From Bacillota bacterium (GTDB lineage Bacteria; Bacillota_E; Sulfobacillia; Sulfobacillales; Sulfobacillaceae): DNA of 5,983 nucleotides. The notes below the pieces were generated by a model. The model saw nothing but the letters and a program-made list of their open reading frames with translations, did not search any database and was not told the DNA's origin. Location: NCBI GenBank assembly GCA_021802225.1, contig JAKAAS010000134.1:1-5983 (forward strand), read 5' to 3'. Positions within the stretch are counted from its first letter, which is position 1. Every line of letters starts with the position of its first letter. Of the stretch, positions 1-4,787 are shown in pieces. A program made the translations under genes and the position numbers.

Positions 1-516
1 GAACGTCTCAACTTTTTCCCGGCGAGGTTCCCGCTCCCAGAACAGCAGGTGCATGTGGGGGTGGCCCTCTTTTTTGTGGACGGACGCGACCCATTCGACG
101 TTCGCGGGGTTGAGACCCATGGATTTAAACATCTTGGGAAGTTGGGCCCGAGCGGCGGCTTCCCAGCCTTCACGGGTCATCAAGTCGCCGCCCATTGCCA
201 CCGCGTCATGCTCCGTCACCGAGATAAAATCTCGCCAGATCGGGCCGGTGTGCGATTCGAGGGTCTTCTGGATTTTTTCGATATCCGGTAGGGTCCGGAG
301 ATCGGGGCCAAAGTACCCCGACACTCCCGGCCTTTCGGTCATGTACTTGGCATGGATACTCGCTGATCCCATCAGGAGTTCTTCATCCGTCTTTTGGTGG
401 CGCGACGGATCCCCCATGTATTGGAGATGAGCCACGGCGCCATGATTGCCTTTGCCGAAGCCGCTTTTTCCGGGCAGATAGAAGGCGTGTTTCACAATGA
501 GGGGCCGGAGAGCCAT
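1..516 (-). CDS. MobL/MobP-type relaxase, N-terminal 172 residues (C-terminus beyond left edge)
   Basis: Relaxase nicks one strand at oriT, stays bound to the 5' end and leads the strand into the recipient. The open frame runs from ATG 516-514 to base 1 without a stop, giving 172 residues. The histidine triad HPHMH (residues 152-156, within GHPHMHLLFW) is the metal-binding HxHxH motif of HUH relaxases. Upstream are YMGDP (33-37), KYMTERPGVSGYFG (57-70) and IWRDFISVTEHD (93-104), which match from memory the layout of Gram-positive MobL/MobP2-P3 proteins (tyrosine-rich N-terminus, YYM...TGLF-like segment, then W..VIS). The catalytic tyrosine cannot be assigned with certainty; Y33, Y58 and Y68 are candidates. 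The start codon overlaps the stop of the preceding gene by one base (TAATG), with AAGGAG about 10 nt upstream inside that gene, so translation is probably coupled. The family assignment is firm at fold level and less sure at subfamily level. Confidence 0.9.
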   Translation of the reverse strand, partial: MALRPLIVKHAFYLPGKSGFGKGNHGAVAHLQYMGDPSRHQKTDEELLMGSASIHAKYMTERPGVSGYFGPDLRTLPDIEKIQKTLESHTGPIWRDFISVTEHDAVAMGGDLMTREGWEAAARAQLPKMFKSMGLNPANVEWVASVHKKEGHPHMHLLFWEREPRREKVETF

Positions 517-902
517 TACCCTTCATCTCCTTCAGCCGGTTTGTACAACGTAGCTTTCAGCGCATCGAGCACCATTTCCTCTGCACGATCCGCGCTTTCG
601 GCGGGGGCGAGCCCGCCTGCGATCATGCTGGTGGTCATGATGCGTTCGAGTAGTTCCGGCCATGCCCTTACAGCCATGGTGATCTCCTCAATGTTATCCG
701 CGACATCTTGGATGGAATAGCGAAAGCCTTCATAAATCACTTGGGGGGCACTGGCGACGCCTCCCAAGTACAAGGACGCGGTAATTTGATCGCGGATCCA
801 GGTGTGGGTGGGGACCCCCGCAGACTGTGCGGCGGCCTCCATCGCGTCTTTTGTCTCGCGGGTCACGCGGACCACAAACGTTTCATCCATTTTTGCTGAC
901 AT
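516..902 (-). CDS. Small RHH-like relaxosome accessory protein (MobC-like role inferred)
   Basis: A 128-residue protein. Its N-terminus reads as a ribbon-helix-helix fold: strand FVVRVT (residues 9-14), helix of about 16-28 (ETKDAMEAAAQSA), and second helix of about 32-45 starting THTWIRDQI. The rest is mostly predicted helix with an acidic tail ending EGDEG. RHH proteins beside relaxases usually bind oriT, help load the relaxase and repress the mob operon; that role is inferred here from fold and position. The start is ATG 902-900, immediately after the preceding gene's TAG (905-903), with GGAGG 8 nt upstream inside the preceding gene. Its own TAA overlaps the relaxase ATG by one base. A second in-frame ATG (residue 5) is possible but worse spaced. 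Subfamily is not recognised. Confidence 0.78.
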   Translation of the reverse strand: MSAKMDETFVVRVTRETKDAMEAAAQSAGVPTHTWIRDQITASLYLGGVASAPQVIYEGFRYSIQDVADNIEEITMAVRAWPELLERIMTTSMIAGGLAPAESADRAEEMVLDALKATLYKPAEGDEG

Positions 903-1352
903 CTAGGCATCCTCCTCTGGTTTGGGTTTGGGTCCGCGTAGGGCTTTCTTGACGCGCTCATTCGCCATCATTTTGATCTCCCCCCGCGCGGCCATTAGCA
1001 CTTCATGGGCTTTCTCCGGATCATTCGGGAAGTTTCGTTTGACGGCGGCCTCTCCGCCCTTTTCCGCCGCGACACGTTCTGCCGCGGTGTTCTGCGCGAT
1101 GAAAAAGTTGAGACGTTCCAGGTGGTCCACACGCGATGTCAAAGGCATTAACGCGGCGGTGATAGCCTCAGCCATCTTTTGCGCCATCACCTCGTTCTGC
1201 GCCTCGCTCTGCACCCCGGCGCTAATCAGTTGCCGCAGGACGGCACTAATGGATTGATTGGTGCTCGCGGCCAGCTTTTCCACGGTGGTATTCAGGGTTT
1301 CGGACATCCACACTTTCCGTTGGACGCCTTCGTGACGGTCATCGTTCGGCAT
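903..1352 (-). CDS. RHH DNA-binding protein with long helical tail, first gene of the mob operon
   Basis: A 149-residue protein counted from ATG 1352-1350, chosen because AAAGGAG (1367-1361) sits 8 nt upstream; an ATG at 1358 would be only 2 nt from it, and the frame also extends to a TTG at 1382. Residues 10-16 (VQRKVWM) form a strand, 18-30 (ETLNTTVEKLAAS) a helix and 34-47 (SISAVLRQLISAGV) a second helix, the RHH pattern. Residues about 50-95 are strongly helical with heptad-like spacing and may form a coiled coil; the C-terminus is basic then acidic (KKALRGPKPKPEEDA). It probably binds the repeated GYGGGGACY sites just upstream, as oriT accessory protein and autorepressor, but this is inferred from position only. 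Its stop abuts the next ATG with no gap. Name and family are not recognised beyond RHH. Confidence 0.8.
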   Translation of the reverse strand: MPNDDRHEGVQRKVWMSETLNTTVEKLAASTNQSISAVLRQLISAGVQSEAQNEVMAQKMAEAITAALMPLTSRVDHLERLNFFIAQNTAAERVAAEKGGEAAVKRNFPNDPEKAHEVLMAARGEIKMMANERVKKALRGPKPKPEEDA

Positions 1353-1369
1353 TACCATGGCTCCTTTCA

Positions 1370-1555
1370 GTGGGGACCTCAAATAACAGCGGTCCCATGC
1401 GGTTTACGGGCAATTTAATGGGTTTAAAGTCCCCACTGCGGGGACCCGAAATATGAGGCAGGGTAACGGATTGCGGGAATTTTGGTCCCCGCACAACGGA
1501 CTGAATGACGGCGTGGATCAGTGCGGGGACTTGTGGGGACCCCGCGCGGGGACCC
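1370..1555. repeat. Cluster of seven GYGGGGACY sites
   Basis: GYGGGGACY occurs on the plus strand with GGGGAC cores at 1372-1377, 1440-1445, 1525-1530, 1535-1540 and 1548-1553, and on the minus strand with cores at 1434-1429 and 1490-1485. Two adjacent copies are 10 bp apart (one helical turn) and the next is 13 bp on. The most operon-proximal copy lies just upstream of the first mob gene's ribosome binding site. The GGGGAC core occurs elsewhere in the window (for example 810-815 and 4509-4514) but not clustered. Likely binding sites for one of the RHH proteins; plasmid iterons for an initiator outside the window are the alternative. Confidence 0.6.
1485..1530. repeat. 10-bp perfect inverted repeat with 26-nt spacer
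   Basis: GTCCCCGCAC at 1485-1494 is the exact reverse complement of GTGCGGGGAC at 1521-1530. The arms contain two oppositely oriented GYGGGGACY sites plus an extra AC/GT pair, so this is the longest symmetric pair in the cluster. A shorter pair, GTCCCC 1429-1434 and GGGGAC 1440-1445, repeats the theme with a 5-nt spacer. It could be an oriT inverted repeat or a paired operator for a dimeric or tetrameric RHH protein. Confidence 0.55.
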
Positions 1556-1603
1556 AATATATGGCGTGGTCATGCGCTTTTCTTGAGTTTGTGGGGCCTT
1601 TAC

Positions 1604-1622
1604 CCCGCGGCTCTGCCGCGGG
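1604..1622. other. GC-rich 8-bp hairpin, candidate oriT structural element
   Basis: CCCGCGGC (1604-1611), loop TCT, GCCGCGGG (1615-1622): a perfect 8-bp stem. Neither strand has a T-tract after the stem, so it is a poor intrinsic terminator. It ends 24 nt before the nick-like motif at 1640-1647, a plausible though rather long spacing for an oriT hairpin. Confidence 0.45.
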
Positions 1623-1639
1623 TGTGAGATCATTCCCCT

Positions 1640-1682
1640 TATCCTGCGTCTCTTCCCCATGACCGCAGGGAGTGGGGGAGAG
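1640..1682 (+). other. IncP-like nic motif followed by stem-loop (possible oriT core)
   Basis: TATCCTGC at 1640-1647 matches the IncP/MobP nick consensus YATCCTG|Y, with cleavage predicted between 1646 and 1647 on the plus strand. Nicking there would send the mob genes in last, the usual arrangement. An imperfect stem follows: CTCTTCCCC 1650-1658 with GGGGGAGAG 1674-1682 (one G-T wobble). The motif alternatively pairs CCTGCG 1643-1648 with CGCAGG 1664-1669. The motif is short and also occurs on the minus strand within 2782-2789 and 3321-3328, so only its location favours it, and MobL-type relaxases may use a different nick sequence. Confidence 0.3.
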
Positions 1683-1746
1683 AGGGGCCCCACCCGCGTA
1701 CTGTGCGGGAGGGTAGAGAGGGGGTTCTTTGTCTTTCGGGGTTGCG

Positions 1747-1756
1747 CTAGGCCTAG
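1747..1756. promoter_or_regulatory. 10-bp palindrome CTAGGCCTAG, possible operator
   Basis: A perfect self-complementary 10-mer located 36 bp downstream of the HTH gene's stop codon. Such palindromes can be repressor sites, but nothing else in the sequence ties it to a regulator. Confidence 0.2.
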
Positions 1757-1791
1757 GTCAAGATGGATTGACAGTAGGGGATGAAGATGAG

Positions 1792-2013
1792 TTACGACCG
1801 ACTCGCGTAAATTTTGGCGACGGCTTCGTTGGCCATGGCGGTGAGAACGGACCGTGGGATCCGAAAGACCCGGCCTAGCTGCACGGCAGGCAACCGGCCA
1901 TCTTGAATCATTTCCCTGACAGTGCTATCGCCACAGCCCAATTCCTGCGCAGTCTCATGGATCGTCAAGAATTCCCGCTCGTTGACAGGCCGGACATTTT
2001 TGATTTGGCTCAT
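1792..2013 (-). CDS. Excisionase-family (MerR-like winged HTH) small DNA-binding protein
   Basis: A 73-residue protein from ATG 2013-2011, selected because AAAGGAG (2028-2022) lies 8 nt upstream; a longer open frame upstream lacks a ribosome binding site and runs through the hairpin element. Residues 15-60 read FLTIHETAQELGC..STVREMIQDGRLPAVQLGRVFRIPRSVL, the standard pattern of the HTH_17/excisionase family: helix-turn-helix, then wing (GRLPAVQLGRVFRI), then a closing helix. Family members serve as phage or integrative element excisionases, or as plasmid copy/transfer regulators. No integrase is visible here, so a regulatory role for the flanking mob or replication region is at least as likely. 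The 109-bp gap upstream carries a hairpin repeat. No clear promoter: TATATAACG at 2037-2029 is too near the start codon to act as a -10 for this gene. Confidence 0.88.
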   Translation of the reverse strand: MSQIKNVRPVNEREFLTIHETAQELGCGDSTVREMIQDGRLPAVQLGRVFRIPRSVLTAMANEAVAKIYASRS

Positions 2014-2062
2014 AGAGCATACTCCTTTCGTTATATAGGACAAATGGGAAAGACACTGGCGA

Positions 2063-2119
2063 GCAATCACCAGCAGGCTCCCCGCTCGCGGTGAGTGGGG
2101 AGCCCTCCGGGGATTCCTT
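2063..2119 (-). repeat. Hairpin element copy 1 (conserved arms, unique stem core)
   Basis: The left arm GCAATCACCAGCAGG (2063-2077) and right arm CCCTCCGGGGATTCCTT (2103-2119) are identical to those of copy 2 at 2340-2400. The core differs completely yet is self-complementary: GCTCCCC 2077-2083 with GGGGAGC 2097-2103, continuing CTC/GAG after one mismatch. The arms also pair with each other (AATC with GATT at the base), with several G-U pairs possible only in the minus-strand RNA. It starts a few bases after the 62-aa gene's stop. No T-tract follows on the minus strand, so a simple terminator is unlikely. Confidence 0.75.
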
Positions 2120-2122
2120 CTT

Positions 2123-2311
2123 TTAGAGCTGAGCGGCCAAAGCCTGCATCCATATGGGGTCCGTTTCGGTCGAGACAATTTCTGCCGCTGTTGCGGCTTG
2201 CCATGGGGTAGCTTGTTCTGCGGATACTGCTAGGGATTCTAAACCTTTGGAGCCGTATTCCTTGATGATATTTGCCTGTATGACGTCGAGTGTTGCTTGC
2301 ATCTTATCCAT
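2123..2311 (-). CDS. Hypothetical 62-aa protein between two hairpin elements
   Basis: Starts at ATG 2311-2309, supported by AGGAGG 7 nt upstream preceded by an A-rich tract; the longer frame from 2347 lacks such a site. The product is small, soluble and largely helical: residues 1-20 (MDKMQATLDVIQANIIKEYG) would form an amphipathic helix, 22-34 another, and the C-terminus ends DPIWMQALAAQL. No signal peptide, membrane span, cysteine or recognised motif. It lies 87 bp after the parR-like gene and 109 bp before the HTH gene, and is flanked by copies 2 and 1 of the hairpin element, so gene plus element looks like a repeated unit. Function unknown; a small plasmid regulator or protein partner are possibilities without direct support. 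Confidence 0.75.
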   Translation of the reverse strand: MDKMQATLDVIQANIIKEYGSKGLESLAVSAEQATPWQAATAAEIVSTETDPIWMQALAAQL

Positions 2312-2339
2312 GTTGTTGCCTCCTAGTTTTTTTGTGCTG

Positions 2340-2400
2340 GCAATCACCAGCAGGTCCGGCTCTCCACGCCTTCGAGAGCCGGACCCTCCGGGGATTCCTT
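2340..2400 (-). repeat. Hairpin element copy 2 (conserved arms, unique stem core)
   Basis: The same 15-nt left arm (2340-2354) and 17-nt right arm (2384-2400) as copy 1. The core is a perfect 10-bp stem, TCCGGCTCTC 2355-2364 with GAGAGCCGGA 2374-2383 and a 9-nt loop, unrelated in sequence to the CTCCCC/GGGGAG core of copy 1. With two flanking G-C pairs the stem reaches 12 bp, and the arms pair further out with mismatches that become G-U on the minus strand. The right arm overlaps the first two bases of the parR-like stop codon (2401-2399). Confidence 0.8.
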
Positions 2401-2686
2401 AGTCATCGTCATCCGTCCACCCGAAGTCCGCCATAGCATTGGCAATGGCTTTGGCGGTGTTGGGTGGCGGTGTGGGAAGGGTGGATGTAGATGGGGAATT
2501 TGGCTCCGTGCCTTTCAGTGCCTGTTCTAACTCCCGAAAACCTCCAGGAACGAGATACCAGGCCAAGCCTCGCCGGAACTCTGCCTCACGTTGCCCCGGT
2601 GGGAGCGCTTCAATGGCCGCCAGTAGGGCATCATCGCGGCCTGGGTACAGCCGGATCAGCAGCTGTTTTGGCTGATTTTTCGCCAT
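2399..2686 (-). CDS. parR: ParR-like centromere-binding adaptor of the partition system
   Basis: A 95-residue protein from ATG 2686-2684, with AGGAGG (2702-2697) 10 nt upstream. Residues 7-45 (KQLLIRLYPGRDDALLAAIEALPPGQREAEFRRGLAWYL) fit the RHH pattern seen in ParR proteins: strand LLIRLY, helix over the D-A-L-L-A-A-I-E-A-L segment, then PPGQR and a second helix. A proline/serine/threonine-rich linker (about 60-77) leads to an acidic-aromatic end, IANAMADFGWTDDDD, reminiscent of the C-terminal tails with which ParR caps ParM filaments. It follows parM in the same direction after 167 bp, the usual gene order. The frame stays open upstream to 2824 through the symmetric sites, but no better ribosome binding site is seen there. 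A GTGATAGCA site lies between its SD and ATG, suggesting autoregulation. Identification rests on context and pattern rather than clear homology. Confidence 0.68.
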   Translation of the reverse strand: MAKNQPKQLLIRLYPGRDDALLAAIEALPPGQREAEFRRGLAWYLVPGGFRELEQALKGTEPNSPSTSTLPTPPPNTAKAIANAMADFGWTDDDD

Positions 2687-2687
2687 T

Positions 2688-2853
2688 GTGATAGCACCTC
2701 CTATCCCTTGCTGGGCGCGGGTTTTACCCATCTCAACAAGCCAAAGTGATATCATTGCCTGCCATTTTTCATGATTTTTGTGCAGGATGATATCACATTC
2801 GGCGTTAAAACCTCTGAAAGTCAAGCGGGGCGTGGCCTAGAGCATGCTATCAC
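2688..2853. promoter_or_regulatory. parC: Mirror-symmetric GTGATAKCA array, candidate parC centromere/operator
   Basis: Four 9-bp sites fill the parM-parR gap: GTGATAGCA 2688-2696 and GTGATATCA 2746-2754 pointing one way, TGATATCAC 2788-2796 and TGCTATCAC 2845-2853 pointing the other. The gaps are 49, 33 and 48 bp, so the set is nearly symmetric about position 2771, where an AT-rich stretch lies (ATTTTTCATGATTTTTG, 2764-2780). The inner pair forms a perfect 10-bp inverted repeat (2746-2755 with 2787-2796). The outer sites abut the parR SD and the parM stop codon. ParMRC systems bind arrays of short repeats; here they would lie between the genes rather than upstream of parM, which is atypical. 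Confidence 0.5.
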
Positions 2854-3783
2854 TTATAGCAAAATACTCTCTAGATACGCTCCGGCATTCGCCCATTGGG
2901 CCTCCTCCATCACCACGGCTTGGGGAAAGGCAGTGCCCAGCACCACTGCTCCACCCCCGACTAAGACAATGCCCGCTAGTTTGGACAGCTTTTGATCCAG
3001 TTTCTCAGCTAGGGCCTCGTGTAGCTGATGCCCAATGGCCTCTGTGGCAGTGGTGCGGCGGCCTGCCAGTTCCACTGCCTGCCCTTCGACATGCAGCCGC
3101 GTTTTTTCTTCCACTTCGGCGGCTTTGAACGGGACGTGATAGTCAGATTCCAAGCCTTGGGCGATTTCAGCGGCAATGGCATGCGTACCCAGTTCGAGGC
3201 TCCCAGCCAACGCGGGGTCAAACTGAATTTTTCCGGTAGACGATTTCGTGACCACCACAAAATCACTGGTCCGGTAGCCAATGTCCACGACGGCGTAGTC
3301 GCCTGGCTCGCGATCAGGATACAGGATGATGCCAGCAGCGGCCGCTAGACCTTGAGGCAACACCTTCACACTCTCAATCCAGATCCGTTGTGGTGGCTTT
3401 TCGGGCAACTGGACGGTCGCGCCGTAACCGAGCAGGGCTTCGCGAAAGGCCTTCTTCTGGGAGCCAAACCAAGACAATGGCAGGCCAGTAGCCAACGTCA
3501 CCGGACCGGTCACCCCCAGTTGTGCAGCAGCAACCAATATCAGACGTAAGGTATCTGGGTCCGCCGCCTTCTCGCGGCTCCATAACGGCGTGGCATGGGC
3601 ACGGGCCGGTTCTCCCACTAGGAAAGGCTGGCCATCAATCGTCACAATTTCGGACTTTCCAAATTCCCCAAGGTCCACGCTGGCGGGTGGGACGCAAATG
3701 AGGCTCGGGAACAGCACACGTGCCCCGCTCTCGCCTAACCCCTTTACATACCCATGGCCCGCGTCAATCGCTAATTTTGTCAT
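2854..3783 (-). CDS. parM: ParM/StbA-family actin-like plasmid segregation ATPase
   Basis: A 309-residue actin-fold ATPase expected to form filaments that push plasmid copies apart when capped by ParR-centromere complexes. Visible nucleotide-pocket motifs: phosphate-1 loop LAIDAGHGYVKG (4-15, with D7), the connect-1 region LPQGLAAAAG (142-151), phosphate-2 loop AVVDIGYRTSDFVVV (164-178, with D167 and T172), and adenosine loop GIVLVGGGAVVLG (271-283). The ending WANAGAYLESIL is also typical of the family. Length is normal for ParM/Alp proteins (about 300-330). The start ATG 3783-3781 has AGGAGG 9 nt upstream, and the gene begins 22 bp after the methyltransferase stop, so co-transcription is likely. 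A divergent StbA/Alp clade is probable; subfamily cannot be set by eye. No truncation or frameshift. Confidence 0.92.
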   Translation of the reverse strand: MTKLAIDAGHGYVKGLGESGARVLFPSLICVPPASVDLGEFGKSEIVTIDGQPFLVGEPARAHATPLWSREKAADPDTLRLILVAAAQLGVTGPVTLATGLPLSWFGSQKKAFREALLGYGATVQLPEKPPQRIWIESVKVLPQGLAAAAGIILYPDREPGDYAVVDIGYRTSDFVVVTKSSTGKIQFDPALAGSLELGTHAIAAEIAQGLESDYHVPFKAAEVEEKTRLHVEGQAVELAGRRTTATEAIGHQLHEALAEKLDQKLSKLAGIVLVGGGAVVLGTAFPQAVVMEEAQWANAGAYLESILL

Positions 3784-3805
3784 GATGATATTCCTCCTTT
3801 ATCAT

Positions 3806-4309
3806 CTATAGAAGATTTTCAACCGGCACATAAACGTCGGCCACGCCCGCAAATGCCTTGGCAAAGGCATCAACAGGCACACCCAGCGCCACAATGGCTG
3901 ACGGGAAAGGGGCGGGATTTCTCGCGCCATCGCTCCCAATAAAGCTAATGCGCCCGCGCCAGAAGGCCACGGGAAAGACAGAAAGACGCCTAAACCACGC
4001 AGTATCCACCCGAGCAGGCACAAGAGCCAGAGCTTCAGTCGTACGGCCTGACTCAAACTCCGTGACCAGCTTTTCGATCCACGGGCCAATCTGACGCCCA
4101 TATGGCGGGTTCATGTAAATTCTTCCGTGCCAGGGACGAGAGAGCCCGTCTTCCGCCTCTGTGAAGTGGGAGCGGGCCGGAACAGTACGGTCGCAATTGG
4201 CGCAGGGGTCGAGGTCGATCGTCTCTAAGCAGGCGAGGACTCGCTCTAAGACAACAGGTGGCGTGTACCACTCGGGGGTTGCGGAAGTAAAATGGACGGC
4301 ACTTACCAT
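3806..4309 (-). CDS. Phage-type DNA N6-adenine methyltransferase (Dam-like), apparently orphan
   Basis: A 167-residue enzyme predicted to transfer a methyl group from S-adenosylmethionine to adenine N6 in DNA. Order of motifs: EWYTPPVVLERV (13-24, start of the phage Dam domain), DLDPCAN (32-38, SAM-binding acidic loop), the catalytic motif IV NPPYG (67-71) following WHGRIYM, LALVPARVDTAWF (94-106), and FWRGRISFIG followed by APFPSAIVAL (116-142). This matches the compact DNA N-6-adenine-methyltransferase family of phages and plasmids; full-length by eye. The start ATG 4309-4307 lies 11 bp after the membrane gene's stop, with AGGGGGG as ribosome binding site. No restriction endonuclease is adjacent, so it is more likely a modification or anti-restriction enzyme than half of an R-M pair. 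Target site unknown. Confidence 0.9.
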   Translation of the reverse strand: MVSAVHFTSATPEWYTPPVVLERVLACLETIDLDPCANCDRTVPARSHFTEAEDGLSRPWHGRIYMNPPYGRQIGPWIEKLVTEFESGRTTEALALVPARVDTAWFRRLSVFPVAFWRGRISFIGSDGARNPAPFPSAIVALGVPVDAFAKAFAGVADVYVPVENLL

Positions 4310-4320
4310 GGCGACCCCCC

Positions 4321-4626
4321 TCAGATCAAGAACCAGAATCCGATCATGGCGCCAAAAATGAAGGGCAGGGCCAAGATTATCATGAAGCTATCATCCGGCT
4401 GATCGCGATCCCGTAGTGCATTTATGTGATTTCCTACCACAACCAGCGCGAACAGCACGAAAAACAAACCAATCGTGGCTAGCAGCGGGACCCACGACGC
4501 ATGCCTTCCGGGGACTAATGCGGTGGCTAGGGCGGGCCCATCGATTAGCTTCACAACACTTTCAAAAATCATCACTCCGACGGCATTGAGCGCAAAGATC
4601 GCGGCATTTATTTTTGTGTTTGACAT
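4321..4626 (-). CDS. Small three-helix membrane protein of unknown function
   Basis: A 101-residue protein from ATG 4626-4624, with AGGAGG 7 nt upstream; the longer frame starting at 4677 lacks a good site and overlaps the preceding small gene. Three hydrophobic segments are clear: about residues 7-27 (INAAIFALNAVGVMIFESVV), 45-67 (WVPLLATIGLFFVLFALVVVGNH) and 80-101 (SFMIILALPFIFGAMIGFWF). A polar linker, LRDRDQPDD, precedes the third. There is no signal-peptidase site. It overlaps the 50-aa gene by 19 bases and is 11 bp from the methyltransferase, so it belongs to the same transcript. No family recognised. Superinfection or entry exclusion, an inner-membrane part of transfer, or a holin-like role are possibilities without direct support. 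Confidence 0.82.
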   Translation of the reverse strand: MSNTKINAAIFALNAVGVMIFESVVKLIDGPALATALVPGRHASWVPLLATIGLFFVLFALVVVGNHINALRDRDQPDDSFMIILALPFIFGAMIGFWFLI

Positions 4627-4760
4627 GGTAATTCCTCCTTTTCGTCTTCCTCTTTCATCTGGCGGACAATCTCCCATTCACCGGCAGTAATCGGACTAAA
4701 ATCGGTTAAAGAGCGGGCGCCGTGGTCGGCCAGAAACTCTTGGGCATCGCGGTTGGTCAT
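4608..4760 (-). CDS. Hypothetical 50-aa acidic protein
   Basis: A short frame beginning at ATG 4760-4758 with AGGAGG 10 nt upstream (TAGGAGGTGCT is shared with the parR leader). It encodes MTNRDAQEFLADHGARSLTD.., continues through an acidic helix with EIVRQMKEEDEKEEL, and stops at TAA 4610-4608, overlapping the membrane gene's start by 19 bases. The AGGAGG used by the membrane gene lies inside its DEKEE codons, so the two are probably translationally coupled. The last residues (LPCQTQK) are shared with the other gene's start region and may be under little constraint. It follows closely after a terminator. Function unknown; a leader peptide or small regulator are options. Confidence 0.6.
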   Translation of the reverse strand: MTNRDAQEFLADHGARSLTDFSPITAGEWEIVRQMKEEDEKEELPCQTQK

Positions 4761-4787
4761 GATGAAAGCACCTCCTACATATAGATC

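Larger units (their letters stand above)
1353..1791. other. Gene-free oriT-like / mob control region
   Basis: A 439-bp stretch between the HTH gene and the mob operon with no frame that has both a credible ribosome binding site and recognisable protein. It is densely structured: seven GYGGGGACY copies, a 10-bp inverted repeat, an 8-bp GC-rich hairpin, an IncP-like nick motif next to a further hairpin, and a 10-bp palindrome, each listed separately. Location directly upstream of RHH and relaxase genes is where oriT and the mob promoter normally lie. I could not identify a convincing sigma-70 promoter: the best minus-strand pair, TTGCCC and TGTTAT with a 19-nt spacer, is weak. Confidence 0.6.

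Noticed and set aside
1339..1693. Several open frames of about 70-90 codons on both strands in the intergenic region
   Set aside because: No ribosome binding sites and low-complexity translations caused by the GGGGAC repeats; more likely non-coding oriT/control DNA.
2029..2037. TATATAACG as the -10 box of the HTH gene
   Set aside because: Transcription would begin within the ribosome binding site, only about 12 nt from the start codon, and no -35 is present.
2014..2178. N-terminal extension of the HTH protein
   Set aside because: The extra residues are arginine/proline-rich translation of the hairpin element; AAAGGAG is placed for ATG 2013.
2063..2400. Hairpin elements as ordinary intrinsic terminators
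   Set aside because: No T-tract follows the stem on the minus strand (A-rich or mixed sequence instead), and conserved arms are not needed for termination.
2782..2789. Second nick-like motif CATCCTGC on the minus strand
   Set aside because: It lies inside the candidate centromere next to parM/parR with no oriT-like hairpin; an 8-base degenerate motif is expected about once by chance in this length.
2687..2824. N-terminal extension of the parR-like protein to position 2824
   Set aside because: The frame is open, but a strong AGGAGG correctly spaced before ATG 2686 and the symmetric site array in the extension favour the short protein.
2688..2853. CRISPR-like array
   Set aside because: Only four 9-bp sites in opposing orientations; no direct repeats with uniform spacers and no cas genes.
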